The notes under the pieces: model-generated
The model's input: the letters and a program-made list of their open reading frames with translations, nothing else
What the model was told of the DNA's origin: nothing
Database searches by the model: none
Shown: positions 26,488-35,900 of the stretch, in pieces
Position numbering within the stretch: the first letter of the stretch is position 1
Layout: the number at the start of each line of letters is the position of its first letter
Assembly: GCA_016717335.1 (NCBI GenBank)
Contig: JADKFS010000001.1
Coordinates: 3,162,001 to 3,226,000 of the forward strand
DNA length: 64,000 bases
Direction: 5' to 3'
DNA from: Candidatus Ribeiella danica
GTDB taxonomy: Bacteria; Chloroflexota; Chloroflexia; Chloroflexales; Roseiflexaceae
Program-made: the position numbers and the translations under genes

Positions 26488-28602
26488 TTACTGCTCGACC
26501 GCCTCCAGCAGACCGGCGGCCTCCCAGGCCAGCATCCCGCCGTCGAGCACCGCGACGTTCGTGCGCCCATTGCCGCCGAGCAGCGCGGCGGCGCGCCCGC
26601 TACGCCGCCCGCCGCGGCACACCAGCACGATCGGCCGATCGGGCGGCAGCTCCGGCGGGTTCGCCAGCAGGGTCGGCAGCGGGATGAGCTGCGCCTGCGG
26701 GATATGGCCGCGCTGGAACTCGCGCGGCTCGCGCACGTCGATCACCAGGGGAGGGGCCGGGCCGCGCAGCTGCTGCCAGAGCAGCGGAGGCGCGATGGCC
26801 GGCGCCGCCGCCGCCGGGCGCGCGAGCTGCAGCGGGATCGCGATCGGGTAGTCGGGCCGCGGCAGGTTCTGGCACTCGCGAAAGATGCGCACGCCGCTCT
26901 CGTAGATGCAGATCGCTGGGTCGAGCACTTTGGTGAACAGGTACTCGATCGCGCCGTCCTCGTTCAGGAAGTGATCGTCGCCCAGCTGGCCGGCGAAGCC
27001 CGTCGCCGCCATCAGCCGCCGCACCCCCGCGCCGACGCGCACCATGAAGACATCCCCGCCCTGCGAGCGGTAGAGCCGCAGAACGCTTTCGAGCATGCGA
27101 ATGCCGCTGATATCGCAGTAGTCGACGCTGTGCATGCGCAGGAGCAGAAAGCGCTGGCCGGGGTAGCGCGCGCGGTGCTGGCGGATGACCTCTTCGACGT
27201 GGCTGACGGCGCCGAAGTAGAGATCGCCCGCGATATCCAGGATGCCCAGCTGCGGGCACATCGGTTTGTCGGGCTGGTAGAGGAAATGGCGGAAGCGCTC
27301 GTCGGGCAGCACCGGCACCACCCGCGGCGTGCTGGTGCGCAGCAGGTAGGCGGCCAGCGACATCAGAATCCCGGCCAGCACGGCGAAGTCGATCCGCAAG
27401 AACAGCGTCGCCAGCAGCGTGACGAGCATAATCACGGCGTCGCTGCGGCTGCTGCGCCACATCCGGAGCATCCGCCGCCGGTCGATCATGGCGTAGCCGA
27501 CGACCACCAGCACGCCCGATAGGGCCGCGCGCGGCAGGTACGCGCCGAGCGGCGCCAGGGCGAGCATCCCGACCAGCGTGAAGACGCCGGACAGGATCGC
27601 GGCCACCGGCGTCTGCGCGCCGGCCTCGGCGTTGATCGCCGAGCAGGAGATCGAGCCGCCGCCGGGGTAGCCCGACAGGAAGCCGGTCGCGATATTGCCG
27701 AGCCCCTGCCCGACGAACTCCTGGTTGTTGTCCAGCCGCTCGCCGGTCTGGGTCGCCAGCGTGCGGGCGATCGCCATGGTCTGGATCAGCCCGAGCGCCG
27801 CGATCGCCAGGGCGCCCGGCGCGAGCGTGGCGACAAACGACAGGTCGAACAGCGGCACGGGCGTGAACGGCGGCAGGCTGCGCGGCAGCGCCCCGATCAC
27901 CTTGACCCCCTGTGCGTCTAGGCGCAGGGCAAACAGGACCACCGCGGCGAGCACCAGGCAGATCAGCGGCGCGGGCCACTTCGGCCTGAAGCGGCGGACC
28001 AGCACCATCACCGCCAGGCTGCCCAGGCCCAGCCCGAGCGTGGGGAGCTGCGTCTCGCGCACGTGGATCGCCAGCTGCTCCACCGTCCCGACCAGCGAGC
28101 CGCTCTGAAAGCTCAGCCCAAACAGGTGGCGCAGCTCGCCGGCGGCGATCTGGACGCCCGCGCCGGCCGCGAACCCGACGATCACCGCGTCGGAGACGAA
28201 GTTGACCAGGATGCCCAGCCGCGCCAGGCCCAGCGCGAGCTGCATCAGCCCGGCCAGCACCGCCAGCAGGCCGGCCGCCAGGATGAACTGCGACGAGTTG
28301 GGGGTCAGGGTCGCCGAGAGGCTGGCGAGCACCAGCAGCGAGAGCGCGGTGGTGGGCGTGCTCTGAACCTGGCAGGAGGAGCCCCAGAGCGCAGCGACGA
28401 TCGGGATGACGATCGCGGCGTACAGCCCCATCTGCGGCGGCAGCCCGGCGACGAGCGCGTAGGCGATCGCCTGCGGCAGCGAGATGATCGCGACGGTGAC
28501 GCCCGCGATCAGGTCGGGGCGCAGGTCGCGCAGGCGGTAGTCGCGCGCAATCGCCAGCGGCCGCAGGAAGAACGATGGCAGCGCCCGCAGGTTCGTGAGC
28601 AT
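26488..28602 (-). CDS. SulP-family anion transporter fused to STAS and rhodanese domains
   Basis: 704 residues. SulP membrane domain (1-~400): RPDLIAGVTVAIISLPQAIAYALVAGLPPQMGLYAA and GLGNIATGFLSGYPGGGSIS. STAS domain (~425-545) around the FLLLRMHSVDYCDISGIRML loop. C-terminal rhodanese domain (~600-704): VIDVREPREFQRGHIPQA and the active-site cysteine in VCRGGRRSGRA. SulP carriers import sulfate or bicarbonate; a sulfur-handling rhodanese on the same chain favours sulfate or another sulfur anion. ATG 28602 follows GGAAGGAG at 9 nt. A sulfate-reduction block lies 16 kb away. Confidence 0.93.
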   Translation of the reverse strand: MLTNLRALPSFFLRPLAIARDYRLRDLRPDLIAGVTVAIISLPQAIAYALVAGLPPQMGLYAAIVIPIVAALWGSSCQVQSTPTTALSLLVLASLSATLTPNSSQFILAAGLLAVLAGLMQLALGLARLGILVNFVSDAVIVGFAAGAGVQIAAGELRHLFGLSFQSGSLVGTVEQLAIHVRETQLPTLGLGLGSLAVMVLVRRFRPKWPAPLICLVLAAVVLFALRLDAQGVKVIGALPRSLPPFTPVPLFDLSFVATLAPGALAIAALGLIQTMAIARTLATQTGERLDNNQEFVGQGLGNIATGFLSGYPGGGSISCSAINAEAGAQTPVAAILSGVFTLVGMLALAPLGAYLPRAALSGVLVVVGYAMIDRRRMLRMWRSSRSDAVIMLVTLLATLFLRIDFAVLAGILMSLAAYLLRTSTPRVVPVLPDERFRHFLYQPDKPMCPQLGILDIAGDLYFGAVSHVEEVIRQHRARYPGQRFLLLRMHSVDYCDISGIRMLESVLRLYRSQGGDVFMVRVGAGVRRLMAATGFAGQLGDDHFLNEDGAIEYLFTKVLDPAICIYESGVRIFRECQNLPRPDYPIAIPLQLARPAAAAPAIAPPLLWQQLRGPAPPLVIDVREPREFQRGHIPQAQLIPLPTLLANPPELPPDRPIVLVCRGGRRSGRAAALLGGNGRTNVAVLDGGMLAWEAAGLLEAVEQ

Positions 28603-28929
28603 GGCGCGGTCTCCTTCCCAACGTGCGGCCGCCACAGCGGACGCGGACAGCAACGAGCGCCGCGTGGCGCCGCCTCCCGCTTTAGCCGCGTGGCCTGTCG
28701 ATCAGCCGCATGCTGGCACGTTGCAACAATTGCTCCACCAGGTTTTCTGAGAGGCCGTTATTACCACCAAGACACGAAGGCACCAAGGGTTGAAGGATCT
28801 AATCTCAGGGGCGTGCCGGCATCAGAACCACCCAGGCTTGGCGCCTTGGTGCCTTGGTAGTTTCTTTTCAAACAGTCTCTGGGAGATTAGCGTGCTTGTA
28901 TGCTCGGTGATCTCGCGGCCCGCTGCTGC
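28603..28929. other. 327-bp spacer with a CCAAGG/CACGAAG repeat
   Basis: Between the leftward beta-helix lipoprotein gene and sulP. It contains the repeat at 28757-28883 and otherwise no ORF or RNA that I can support. Confidence 0.5.
28757..28883. repeat. Inverted short-repeat element of the CACGAAG/CCAAGG type
   Basis: ACCACCAAGACACGAAGGCACCAAGG on the left, CCTTGGTGCCTTGGTAGTTTC on the right, about 50 nt between. Two related elements are at 47303-47398 and 56308-56396, which use CACGAAG/CTTCGTG units and share the ends TTTCAAACA or TATTGG. Confidence 0.75.
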
Positions 28930-30372
28930 TCAGCCCTGTGGCGCGCCGCCCCGCACGTCGTCCTCGCGATTATCGTAGATCTGGTTGGTCTGCAGCGAGA
29001 TCTGCGGCGGCGGCGTGACGCTCACGGAGATGCCGACGGCGTTGCGGAAGATCCGGTTGCCGTCGCCGATCACGTTGCCGGCGCTCTTCACAGAGATGCC
29101 GGAGCGGGCGTTGCCGCTCACGACGTTCTCGCGCACGGTGTTGCGGGTTGCGTCGCTATACAAGCTGATGCCGTCCTTGCGGTTATCGCGCACGGTGTTC
29201 CCGGCGAGCAGGTTGTCGGCGGCGCTCTGGCCGACGCCGATGCCGGCCTCGCCGTTGTCGTAGCTGCTGTTGTCGCGGATCGTGCTCTCGGCCGAGTCGT
29301 TGAGGTTGATGCCCTGCAGCGCGTTGCCGTACGCGATGTTCCGCTCGACCAGGTTGCCGTTCGAGCGCTGGTAGATCACAATGCCGTGCAGCGCGTTCTC
29401 GAAGACCGTGTTGTCGCGAATAATGCTCTGGGTGCACTCTTCGGCTAGAATGATGCCGTGCTTGCCGTTGTGGTGCGAGACGTTGCCCTCGATCAGCAGG
29501 CGGTTGGAGCGCGTATGCGGGTCGATCCCGTAGCGCACGCTGTGGTGGACCTCGTTGCCGCGGATCACCAGGTCGGAGGCGGCGTAGCTGTACAGGCCGT
29601 AGAAGTTGTGCCCGAAGCGGCTGTCGATTGCCGCGCCGGTCGTGCCGGGCTGCCGCCAGGCCACGCCGTAGGACTCGTTGGCGAAGTAGCCCAGGTAGCT
29701 CAGCTCGGAGCCGCGGATGTCCATCCGCGCGCCGTCGCGCGCCAGCACGAAGCTGCGCCCGTCGTCATAGTCGGCGTCGACGCTGTCGCGCTCGGTGTCC
29801 CAGGAGGTCACGCAGGTGTTGGCAAACGCCAGCTGCCCGCCGATCGCCTTGATCCACACGAAGCCGGCCGGGCTGCTGCGCAGCTTGAGGCGCGCCGCCT
29901 CCGGGCCGGCGATCTGCAGCAGCGCGCCCTTGCCGACGCGCAGGTTCGCCGCGAGCAGCCACTCGCCGGGGGCGAGCCGGCGCAGCAGCTCGGGCCGCCC
30001 AAGCGCCCGGTCGATCGCCGGGAGCGTCGTCGGGGCGCCGGGCCCGAGCAGAATCGTGTTCGTGCCGGAGTCGTAGCGGAGCGCCATCGTCGTCTCCACA
30101 TGTGGGTCGGCCGGCGACTGCGGGCGCGGCTGCTCGTCGTCCGTAGCTGTGGACGGCGCGGGGGGCGTCGGGCCGTCGGGCGGTAGGCCGGCGCACGCCC
30201 CGGCGAGAGCGGCGCCGGGCGTGCTGTCCGGCTGGGCCGTGCCGGGAGCGACCTGGCGCTCGGCGCCGCTGCAGGCGCCGAGCGCCAGGCAGAGGACCAG
30301 CGCGAGCGCGCCGGCCCGCGCCGCCGATGGTCGCCTAGCGCTCGTGTCGGCGCACCCAGGCGCTGATCTCAG
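28930..30372 (-). CDS. Right-handed beta-helix lipoprotein, C5-epimerase-like (YGIDPH)
   Basis: About 480 residues with a lipobox (LCLALGAC, residues near 30 after the tentative start), a Pro-rich linker, then a parallel beta-helix of NosD/AlgG type (repeated GNxVxxNxxxGIxL units). YGIDPHT at 29512-29532 keeps the Tyr, Asp and His that are catalytic in AlgE/AlgG mannuronan C5-epimerases (YGFDPH). HHNGKHGIILAEEC follows as in AlgG. The start codon is unresolved: between the lipoprotein leader and the overlapping TPR gene there is no ATG, GTG or TTG in frame; CTG 30372 is given as the most upstream reasonable choice. Last gene of the polysaccharide operon; substrate inferred only. Confidence 0.78.
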   Translation of the reverse strand: MRSAPGCADTSARRPSAARAGALALVLCLALGACSGAERQVAPGTAQPDSTPGAALAGACAGLPPDGPTPPAPSTATDDEQPRPQSPADPHVETTMALRYDSGTNTILLGPGAPTTLPAIDRALGRPELLRRLAPGEWLLAANLRVGKGALLQIAGPEAARLKLRSSPAGFVWIKAIGGQLAFANTCVTSWDTERDSVDADYDDGRSFVLARDGARMDIRGSELSYLGYFANESYGVAWRQPGTTGAAIDSRFGHNFYGLYSYAASDLVIRGNEVHHSVRYGIDPHTRSNRLLIEGNVSHHNGKHGIILAEECTQSIIRDNTVFENALHGIVIYQRSNGNLVERNIAYGNALQGINLNDSAESTIRDNSSYDNGEAGIGVGQSAADNLLAGNTVRDNRKDGISLYSDATRNTVRENVVSGNARSGISVKSAGNVIGDGNRIFRNAVGISVSVTPPPQISLQTNQIYDNREDDVRGGAPQG

Positions 30373-32890
30373 CTCGATCCGCGGCTGCGGGCGACAGCCG
30401 CAGGTAGCGCTTGAACGCGCCGATCGCCCCCGCGGTATCGCCGAGCTGCCGGTACGATCGGCCAAGCCCGCCGTACGCCTCCGCGTCGCTCGGGCTACGC
30501 TCGATCGCGGCCTGGAAATTCGCCAGGGCGCGCCGGTACTGGCCCAGCCTGTAGCGCAGCGTTCCAGCGTGGTAGTAGAGCTTGGCCGGGTCGGCGCTGC
30601 TCGGGATGGCTTCGCGGTAGAGCGCAAGCGCCTCGCGCGGCCGGCCCTGGGCTTCGAGCAGCGCCGCCAGGCGCAGCGCCAGCTCGCCGTTGCCGGGCTC
30701 GATCGCGCGCGCCCGCTCCAGGTCGGCCTGCGCGCCGGCGTGGTCGCCGAGCTGGCGTAGCAGCGTGGCGCGCAGCTTGTAGGTCGCGGCGTCCTGCGGC
30801 GCAAGAGCCAGCGCGGCGTCGAGCTCGTCGAGCGCCTGGCCGGTCCAGCCCTGCTGGCTGTCGATCCTGGCGCTGAGGATGTGCGCCTCGACATTTGACG
30901 GATCGAGCAGCTTGGCCTGGCTAAGATCGCCCAGCGCACGGACGGTATCGCCCTGCAGCAGGTAGACACGCGCGCGCGCCAGCAGCCCCACCACGTCCTT
31001 GGGATCGTGCTCCAGAACAGCGTTGATATCCTTCAGCGCCGGCTCGAACCCGCCCTGCGCGGCGTAGAAGCGCGCCCGTGCCAGCAGCGCGGGGGCGCTC
31101 TGGTGTTGAAGCTGGAGCGCGCGGTTGAAGTCGTCCAACGCGGCGCCGTCGCGCCCGAGCGCCGTATACACGCGCCCGCGCGCCAGCAGGGTCGGCGGGT
31201 CATCCGGCCGCAGCGCCAGCGCGCGATCGAGGTCGGCGGCGCTCTCGTCGAGCCTGCCCAGGCCGGCGTAGACGCGGCCGCGCGCGGCGTACACGCGCGC
31301 GTCGTCGGCGCCGCGGGCCAGCGCCTGGTCGAAGCTGCGCATCGCCAGGGCGGTGTCGCCCTCGCCCGCGGCCAGCACGCCCAGCTCGATGAAGCCATCC
31401 GCGCTGGCGCTGCCGATCGCCGTGGCCTGCTTGAAGTCGGCCGCCGCGCTCTGCAGGTCGCCGTCGGCGCGCAGGGCACGGCCGCGCGCGATGTACAGGC
31501 TCGCGTCGTCCGGCTTGCGCGCGATCGCCTCGTCGTAGTCGGCGATCGCGGCGGCGTAATCGCGGCGCGTGGCGTACAGCGCGGCCCGCTCGGCGTGGGC
31601 CGCGGCGTCGGCAGGATCGAGCTGGACGACCTGCCCCAGATCGCGCAGCGCGGACTCGACGTCGCCGCGGGCGCGCATGATCCGCGCGCGCTCCAGGTAG
31701 GCCGGCGCGCTCGCGCCATTCAGGCCAATCGCGCGGTCGGCGTCGGCCTGTGCGTCGGGCAGCTTGCCGGCCAGGCGATTCAGCCGCGCGCTGGTCAGGT
31801 AGACCTGGGCCGACTGTGGAGCGAGCGAGCGCGCCCAGCGCAGGTCGTCCGCGGCGGCGTCGTAGCGATTGGCGGCCATACGCACCTGGGCGCGCCGCAG
31901 GAACGCCGCGCTGTCGCGGAACGAGAGCTGGATCGCGCGGGTCAGGCTGGCCTCGGCCGCCGCCAGGTCGCCGCGGCGCGACTGCAGCAGCCCGAGCTTC
32001 GTCTGCACCCAGGCCAGCGTGGGGTCGAGCGCGAGCGCCTGGCGGTAGTCCGCCAGCGCGCGGTCATCGTCGCCGCGCCGCTCGTAAAACGCGCCGCGCT
32101 GCGCAAGGGCCGCGCCGCTCGCGGGTGCCAGCTCGACCACGCGGCTGAGGTCGGCCAGCGCGCCGGCCTGGTCGCCCTTGCGCTCGCGCAGCGCGGCGCG
32201 CGTGCTCAGCGCCGGCGTGTTCGCCGGCTCCAGGGCAATCGCGCGATCGGCGTCGGCGAGCGCGCGGTCGAGCTGATCGAGCTGGGCGTAGGCGCGCGCG
32301 CGATCGAGCAGGTAGCCCGGCTGGTCCGGCTGGAGCCGCAGCGCCGCGCCTAGATCGTCGGCGGCGGCCTGCCAGCCGCCCAGGTCCGCGTGGGCGCGCG
32401 CGCGGCCGGCGTAGGCGGCGGTGCTGGCAGGGTCGCGCGCGATCGCGGCGCTGAAATCCGCCAGCGCGTCCGACTGCCGACCGAGCCGCGCCTTGCTGAT
32501 CGCGCGTGCCAGGTAGCCCGAGGCGTCGCCGGGCCGCAGCGCGACGTAGCGCCCGAACTCGCCCAGGGCCTGCTCGTCGTCGTTCAGCCAGCGCAGCGCG
32601 TAGCCGCGGCCGAGGCGGGAGTGCGCGTCGCCGCGGTCGAAGCGCAGCGCCCAGGTGTAGCTGCTCAGGGCCGCCCGGTAGTCTTGCGCCTGCGCATATG
32701 AGTCGCCGCGGCTCACGAAGAAGTTATTGAGGCGCCGCCCGCCGATCCAGAGCAGCGTCAGCAGCAGCAGCGCCGCGACGACGGCGAACACCGCCAGGGT
32801 GAGCGCGCGCCCGCGCTTCGAGACCCGGTCGGCCTTCAGCTCGGCGGGCGCGGGGATCAGGGTACCTTCCTGCGCTGGCTGTGCAAGCAT
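30335..32890 (-). CDS. Membrane-anchored TPR protein of the polysaccharide locus
   Basis: 851 residues: cytoplasmic N-terminus, one membrane segment (ALTLAVFAVVAALLLLTLLWIGG, ~32-54), then about 22 tetratricopeptide repeats to the end (for example RALADADRAIALEPANTPALSTRAAL). ATG 32890 follows GGAAGG at 9 nt. It starts 14 nt after the twin epimerase-like gene and overlaps the following beta-helix gene. By position and architecture it could do what AlgK, the TPR scaffold of alginate export, does; it has no lipobox, and homology to AlgK is not claimed. Confidence 0.88.
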   Translation of the reverse strand: MLAQPAQEGTLIPAPAELKADRVSKRGRALTLAVFAVVAALLLLTLLWIGGRRLNNFFVSRGDSYAQAQDYRAALSSYTWALRFDRGDAHSRLGRGYALRWLNDDEQALGEFGRYVALRPGDASGYLARAISKARLGRQSDALADFSAAIARDPASTAAYAGRARAHADLGGWQAAADDLGAALRLQPDQPGYLLDRARAYAQLDQLDRALADADRAIALEPANTPALSTRAALRERKGDQAGALADLSRVVELAPASGAALAQRGAFYERRGDDDRALADYRQALALDPTLAWVQTKLGLLQSRRGDLAAAEASLTRAIQLSFRDSAAFLRRAQVRMAANRYDAAADDLRWARSLAPQSAQVYLTSARLNRLAGKLPDAQADADRAIGLNGASAPAYLERARIMRARGDVESALRDLGQVVQLDPADAAAHAERAALYATRRDYAAAIADYDEAIARKPDDASLYIARGRALRADGDLQSAAADFKQATAIGSASADGFIELGVLAAGEGDTALAMRSFDQALARGADDARVYAARGRVYAGLGRLDESAADLDRALALRPDDPPTLLARGRVYTALGRDGAALDDFNRALQLQHQSAPALLARARFYAAQGGFEPALKDINAVLEHDPKDVVGLLARARVYLLQGDTVRALGDLSQAKLLDPSNVEAHILSARIDSQQGWTGQALDELDAALALAPQDAATYKLRATLLRQLGDHAGAQADLERARAIEPGNGELALRLAALLEAQGRPREALALYREAIPSSADPAKLYYHAGTLRYRLGQYRRALANFQAAIERSPSDAEAYGGLGRSYRQLGDTAGAIGAFKRYLRLSPAAADRAEISAWVRRHER

Positions 32891-32904
32891 GGCGCGAACC
32901 TTCC

Positions 32905-35900
32905 TTATCTCATGAGCAGCGAGATGAATACCTGCCCGCTGCCAACCAAGCTGCCCGCGTTGTCGGTGAAGCCGGACGAGTTGCCGGCCGCGTCGGTCGC
33001 GGTGGCGTTGATATTCGGGCCACGCCACGTATGCCCGGCGGTGAAACTGAAGCGTCCGTCGGCGCCGGCAATCGCTCGCCCCTCGAAGTAGCGCCCCTGC
33101 CGCTCGTCGTCGGAGAAGATCTCGACCACGGCGCCCGGCAGACTCGTACCGCTGGCGGTCTGCCCGCTCACGGCCAGCTGCGGCGGCCTGATCCCGCCGT
33201 TGGCCGCGCTGGTGGTGATCACCCCGCCGGCCCCGTTGCCGAACACACTGTTTTCGGTCCAGGTGTTCCTGGCGACATCCGCCCCATTGGCGCGGATGCC
33301 GTAGCCGGCGTTGGCCTCGGCGACGTTCTGCTTGATCAGGTTGTCGGCCGCGCCATTGGCCAGGTAGATGCCATTTGCGCCATTGCCGCGCGCGATGTTG
33401 CCCTCGACCCGGCTGCGGGTCGCGCTCTTCAGCTCGATGCCCTGCGCCCTGTTGTGGAGCAGCGTGTTCTGGACGAGCACATTGCCGGCCACGTCGCTTG
33501 CAAGCGACGGTGGGCCGAGCAGCGCGGGGTCGTCCACGGCCAGGCTGGTGGCCGCGCCGGGCAGCGTCAGGTCGGCCGCGGCCGCGGCGGCGGTCGTCTC
33601 GCGCAGAAACGCGATGCCCGAGCCGACCGCGACACCATTCTGGATCGTGCCGTTGTCGGCGACGGTGTTCTGGGCGATCGTGTTGCCGCCGGTCTTGACG
33701 TAGATCCCGTGCTTGCCGCTGCGTGTGATGGTATTGCCCGAGATGGTGTTCCCGTCGGCGCCGCCGAATAGGTAGACGCCGTAGAGTCCGCTGCTCGCGA
33801 TCGTGTTGCCCTGCAGTGTGTTGGCGGTGCTGCCCTGCTCGAGCGTGACACCCTGCAGGTTGCTCGTAAACGTGTTGCCGCGCACGGTATTGGCGTTCGA
33901 GGCGACGATCCGTAGTCCGTAGCCCTGGTTGCCCCAGGCCTGGTTGGCTTCCAGCAGGTTATCGTGCGAGGGCGCCTGCGGGTAGAGGCTATTCGGCGAG
34001 CCCGGGTCGAGCATGAAGCCGTGCGCGTAGCGAATGTCGGCCCCGGCGGTGTAGCGGTTCTCGTAGGACTTGTTGCGCCGGAATACAAAGTTGTTGCAGC
34101 CGCGCGAGATGATGAAGCCGTGGTTGCCGTTTGCAAAGGACTCGTTATCTTCGATCGTGAAGTGGTGCGAGAAATCGTGCGGGTCGAAGCCGTAGCCGAT
34201 ATTATGGTGGAACTTGTTCGCGCGGAAGATCATATCGCGCGCCTGAAAGGTATAGATGCCGTAGTAGTTGTAGCTGAAGCTGCTGTTGGTCACCTCGCCG
34301 GTGACGCGCGTGCGCAGCGTGTCGGGCGCGAGCGCGTCGTTCACGTCGCGCCAGGACACGCCGTAGCTCTGCCCGTCGGCGAAGCCGAGGTAGCTCAGGT
34401 CGGCATTCCGGATGTCCATCCGCGCGTCGTACTTGGCCAGCACGTAGCTGCGGCCGTTCGACACGTCGCGATCGTAGTCGTTGAGCGCCGGGTCCCACGA
34501 GCTGATCTTGACCCCGTCGATCACGATCGCGCCGTTGTAGGTGCGCAGGCTGACGAAGCTGTCGTAGTTGTAGGCGCCCGGCGGGGCCGTGGCGGCTGGC
34601 TGGATGCTCGCGCGCTGGCTGCGCAGCTTCAGCCAGGTGACCGTGTCTTTAGTCAGCGAGAGCGTCACCCCGCGGTTGAAGAACAGGCTGGCGTTGGCCT
34701 GCCAGACGCCGCTGCCCTGGTCCTCCAGCAGCGACACGGTCGGGCTGATCGCCTGCAGCGACCGCTGGATGTCCGGCAGGGTCACGATCGCGCTAGGCCC
34801 GCTGACGAAGACGGTCAGCTCGCCGTGGCGCCCGGCGGCGACCTCGTAGACCGCCCGCGCGCCGCCGAGCGTGTTGCCGCCAAATGCCGAGGTGCTGCCG
34901 TTCGGCAGGATCGCCAGCGCCGTGAGTTGCCCATCCTGCGGATTGTCGCCGGCCGGCAGCGCGAAGCTCCAGGCGCCGGTTGGGCCGGCAGTGGTCGCGC
35001 CCTTGTAGAAGCGCCCCTGGCCGTTCGGGTCGCGATAGATCTCGACCGTGGCGCCCGCCGGCGCCTTGCCCGCGACGACTGGCGCGTCGGGCGCGCTGGC
35101 GATCGTCGGCGCGGCGACCGCACCGTTCGCGCCCGTGCCGATCTTGATGCCCAGCCCACCGTTCGCGCTGATGCGATTGCGGCTGATCCGGTTGCGCACG
35201 CTCGGCGCGTCTTTGACCAGCACGCCGTCCTCGCCATTGGCCTCGATCGTGTTGCCGCTCACGGTCGTGTCGGTCGTCGCGCTGTTGATCGTCACGCCGT
35301 AGCTGCCGTTGGTCTGAATGCGATTGCCGTCGGCGGGCGTAGCGCCGCCGATCCGCGTGTTGACGGCGGCCTTCAGCTGGACGCCGATCGTATCGTTGTC
35401 GGCGATCGTGTTGGCAGCGATCGCGTTGTTCCTGCCCGGCTGCTCGAGCGCGGGCACGGGCTTGGGCCCGCCGGGCGGGAAGGGCGTCAGCGGGCCGCCG
35501 ACGATCGAAATGCCGGTGCCGTTGCCGCGAATCTCGTTGCGGCCGATCGTGTTGCCGCCAGTCTTGACGTAGACGCCGGCCGCCGCGCTGCCCAAGATGC
35601 TGTTGCCGTCGAGGATGTTGCGGTCGGCCCGCTCGTAGAGGTAGACGCCGTACTGGCCGCTGTTCTGGATGGTGTTGCCGCTCAGCCGGTTGCCGGTCGC
35701 GATGCCGTCGAACACGTCGGTGACGTCGTAGGTGGCGTTGATCCGCACGCCCCGCGCGTTATCGTGCAGGGTGTTGTCGCGCACGGTGTTGTTCGACGAC
35801 TGGAAGATCGCGATGCCGTCCTCGTTGCCGTAGACGTCGTTGTTGGCGATCGTGTTGTTGTTGCTGCCGCGGTCGAGCATGATCCCGTGGTGGGCGTTGT

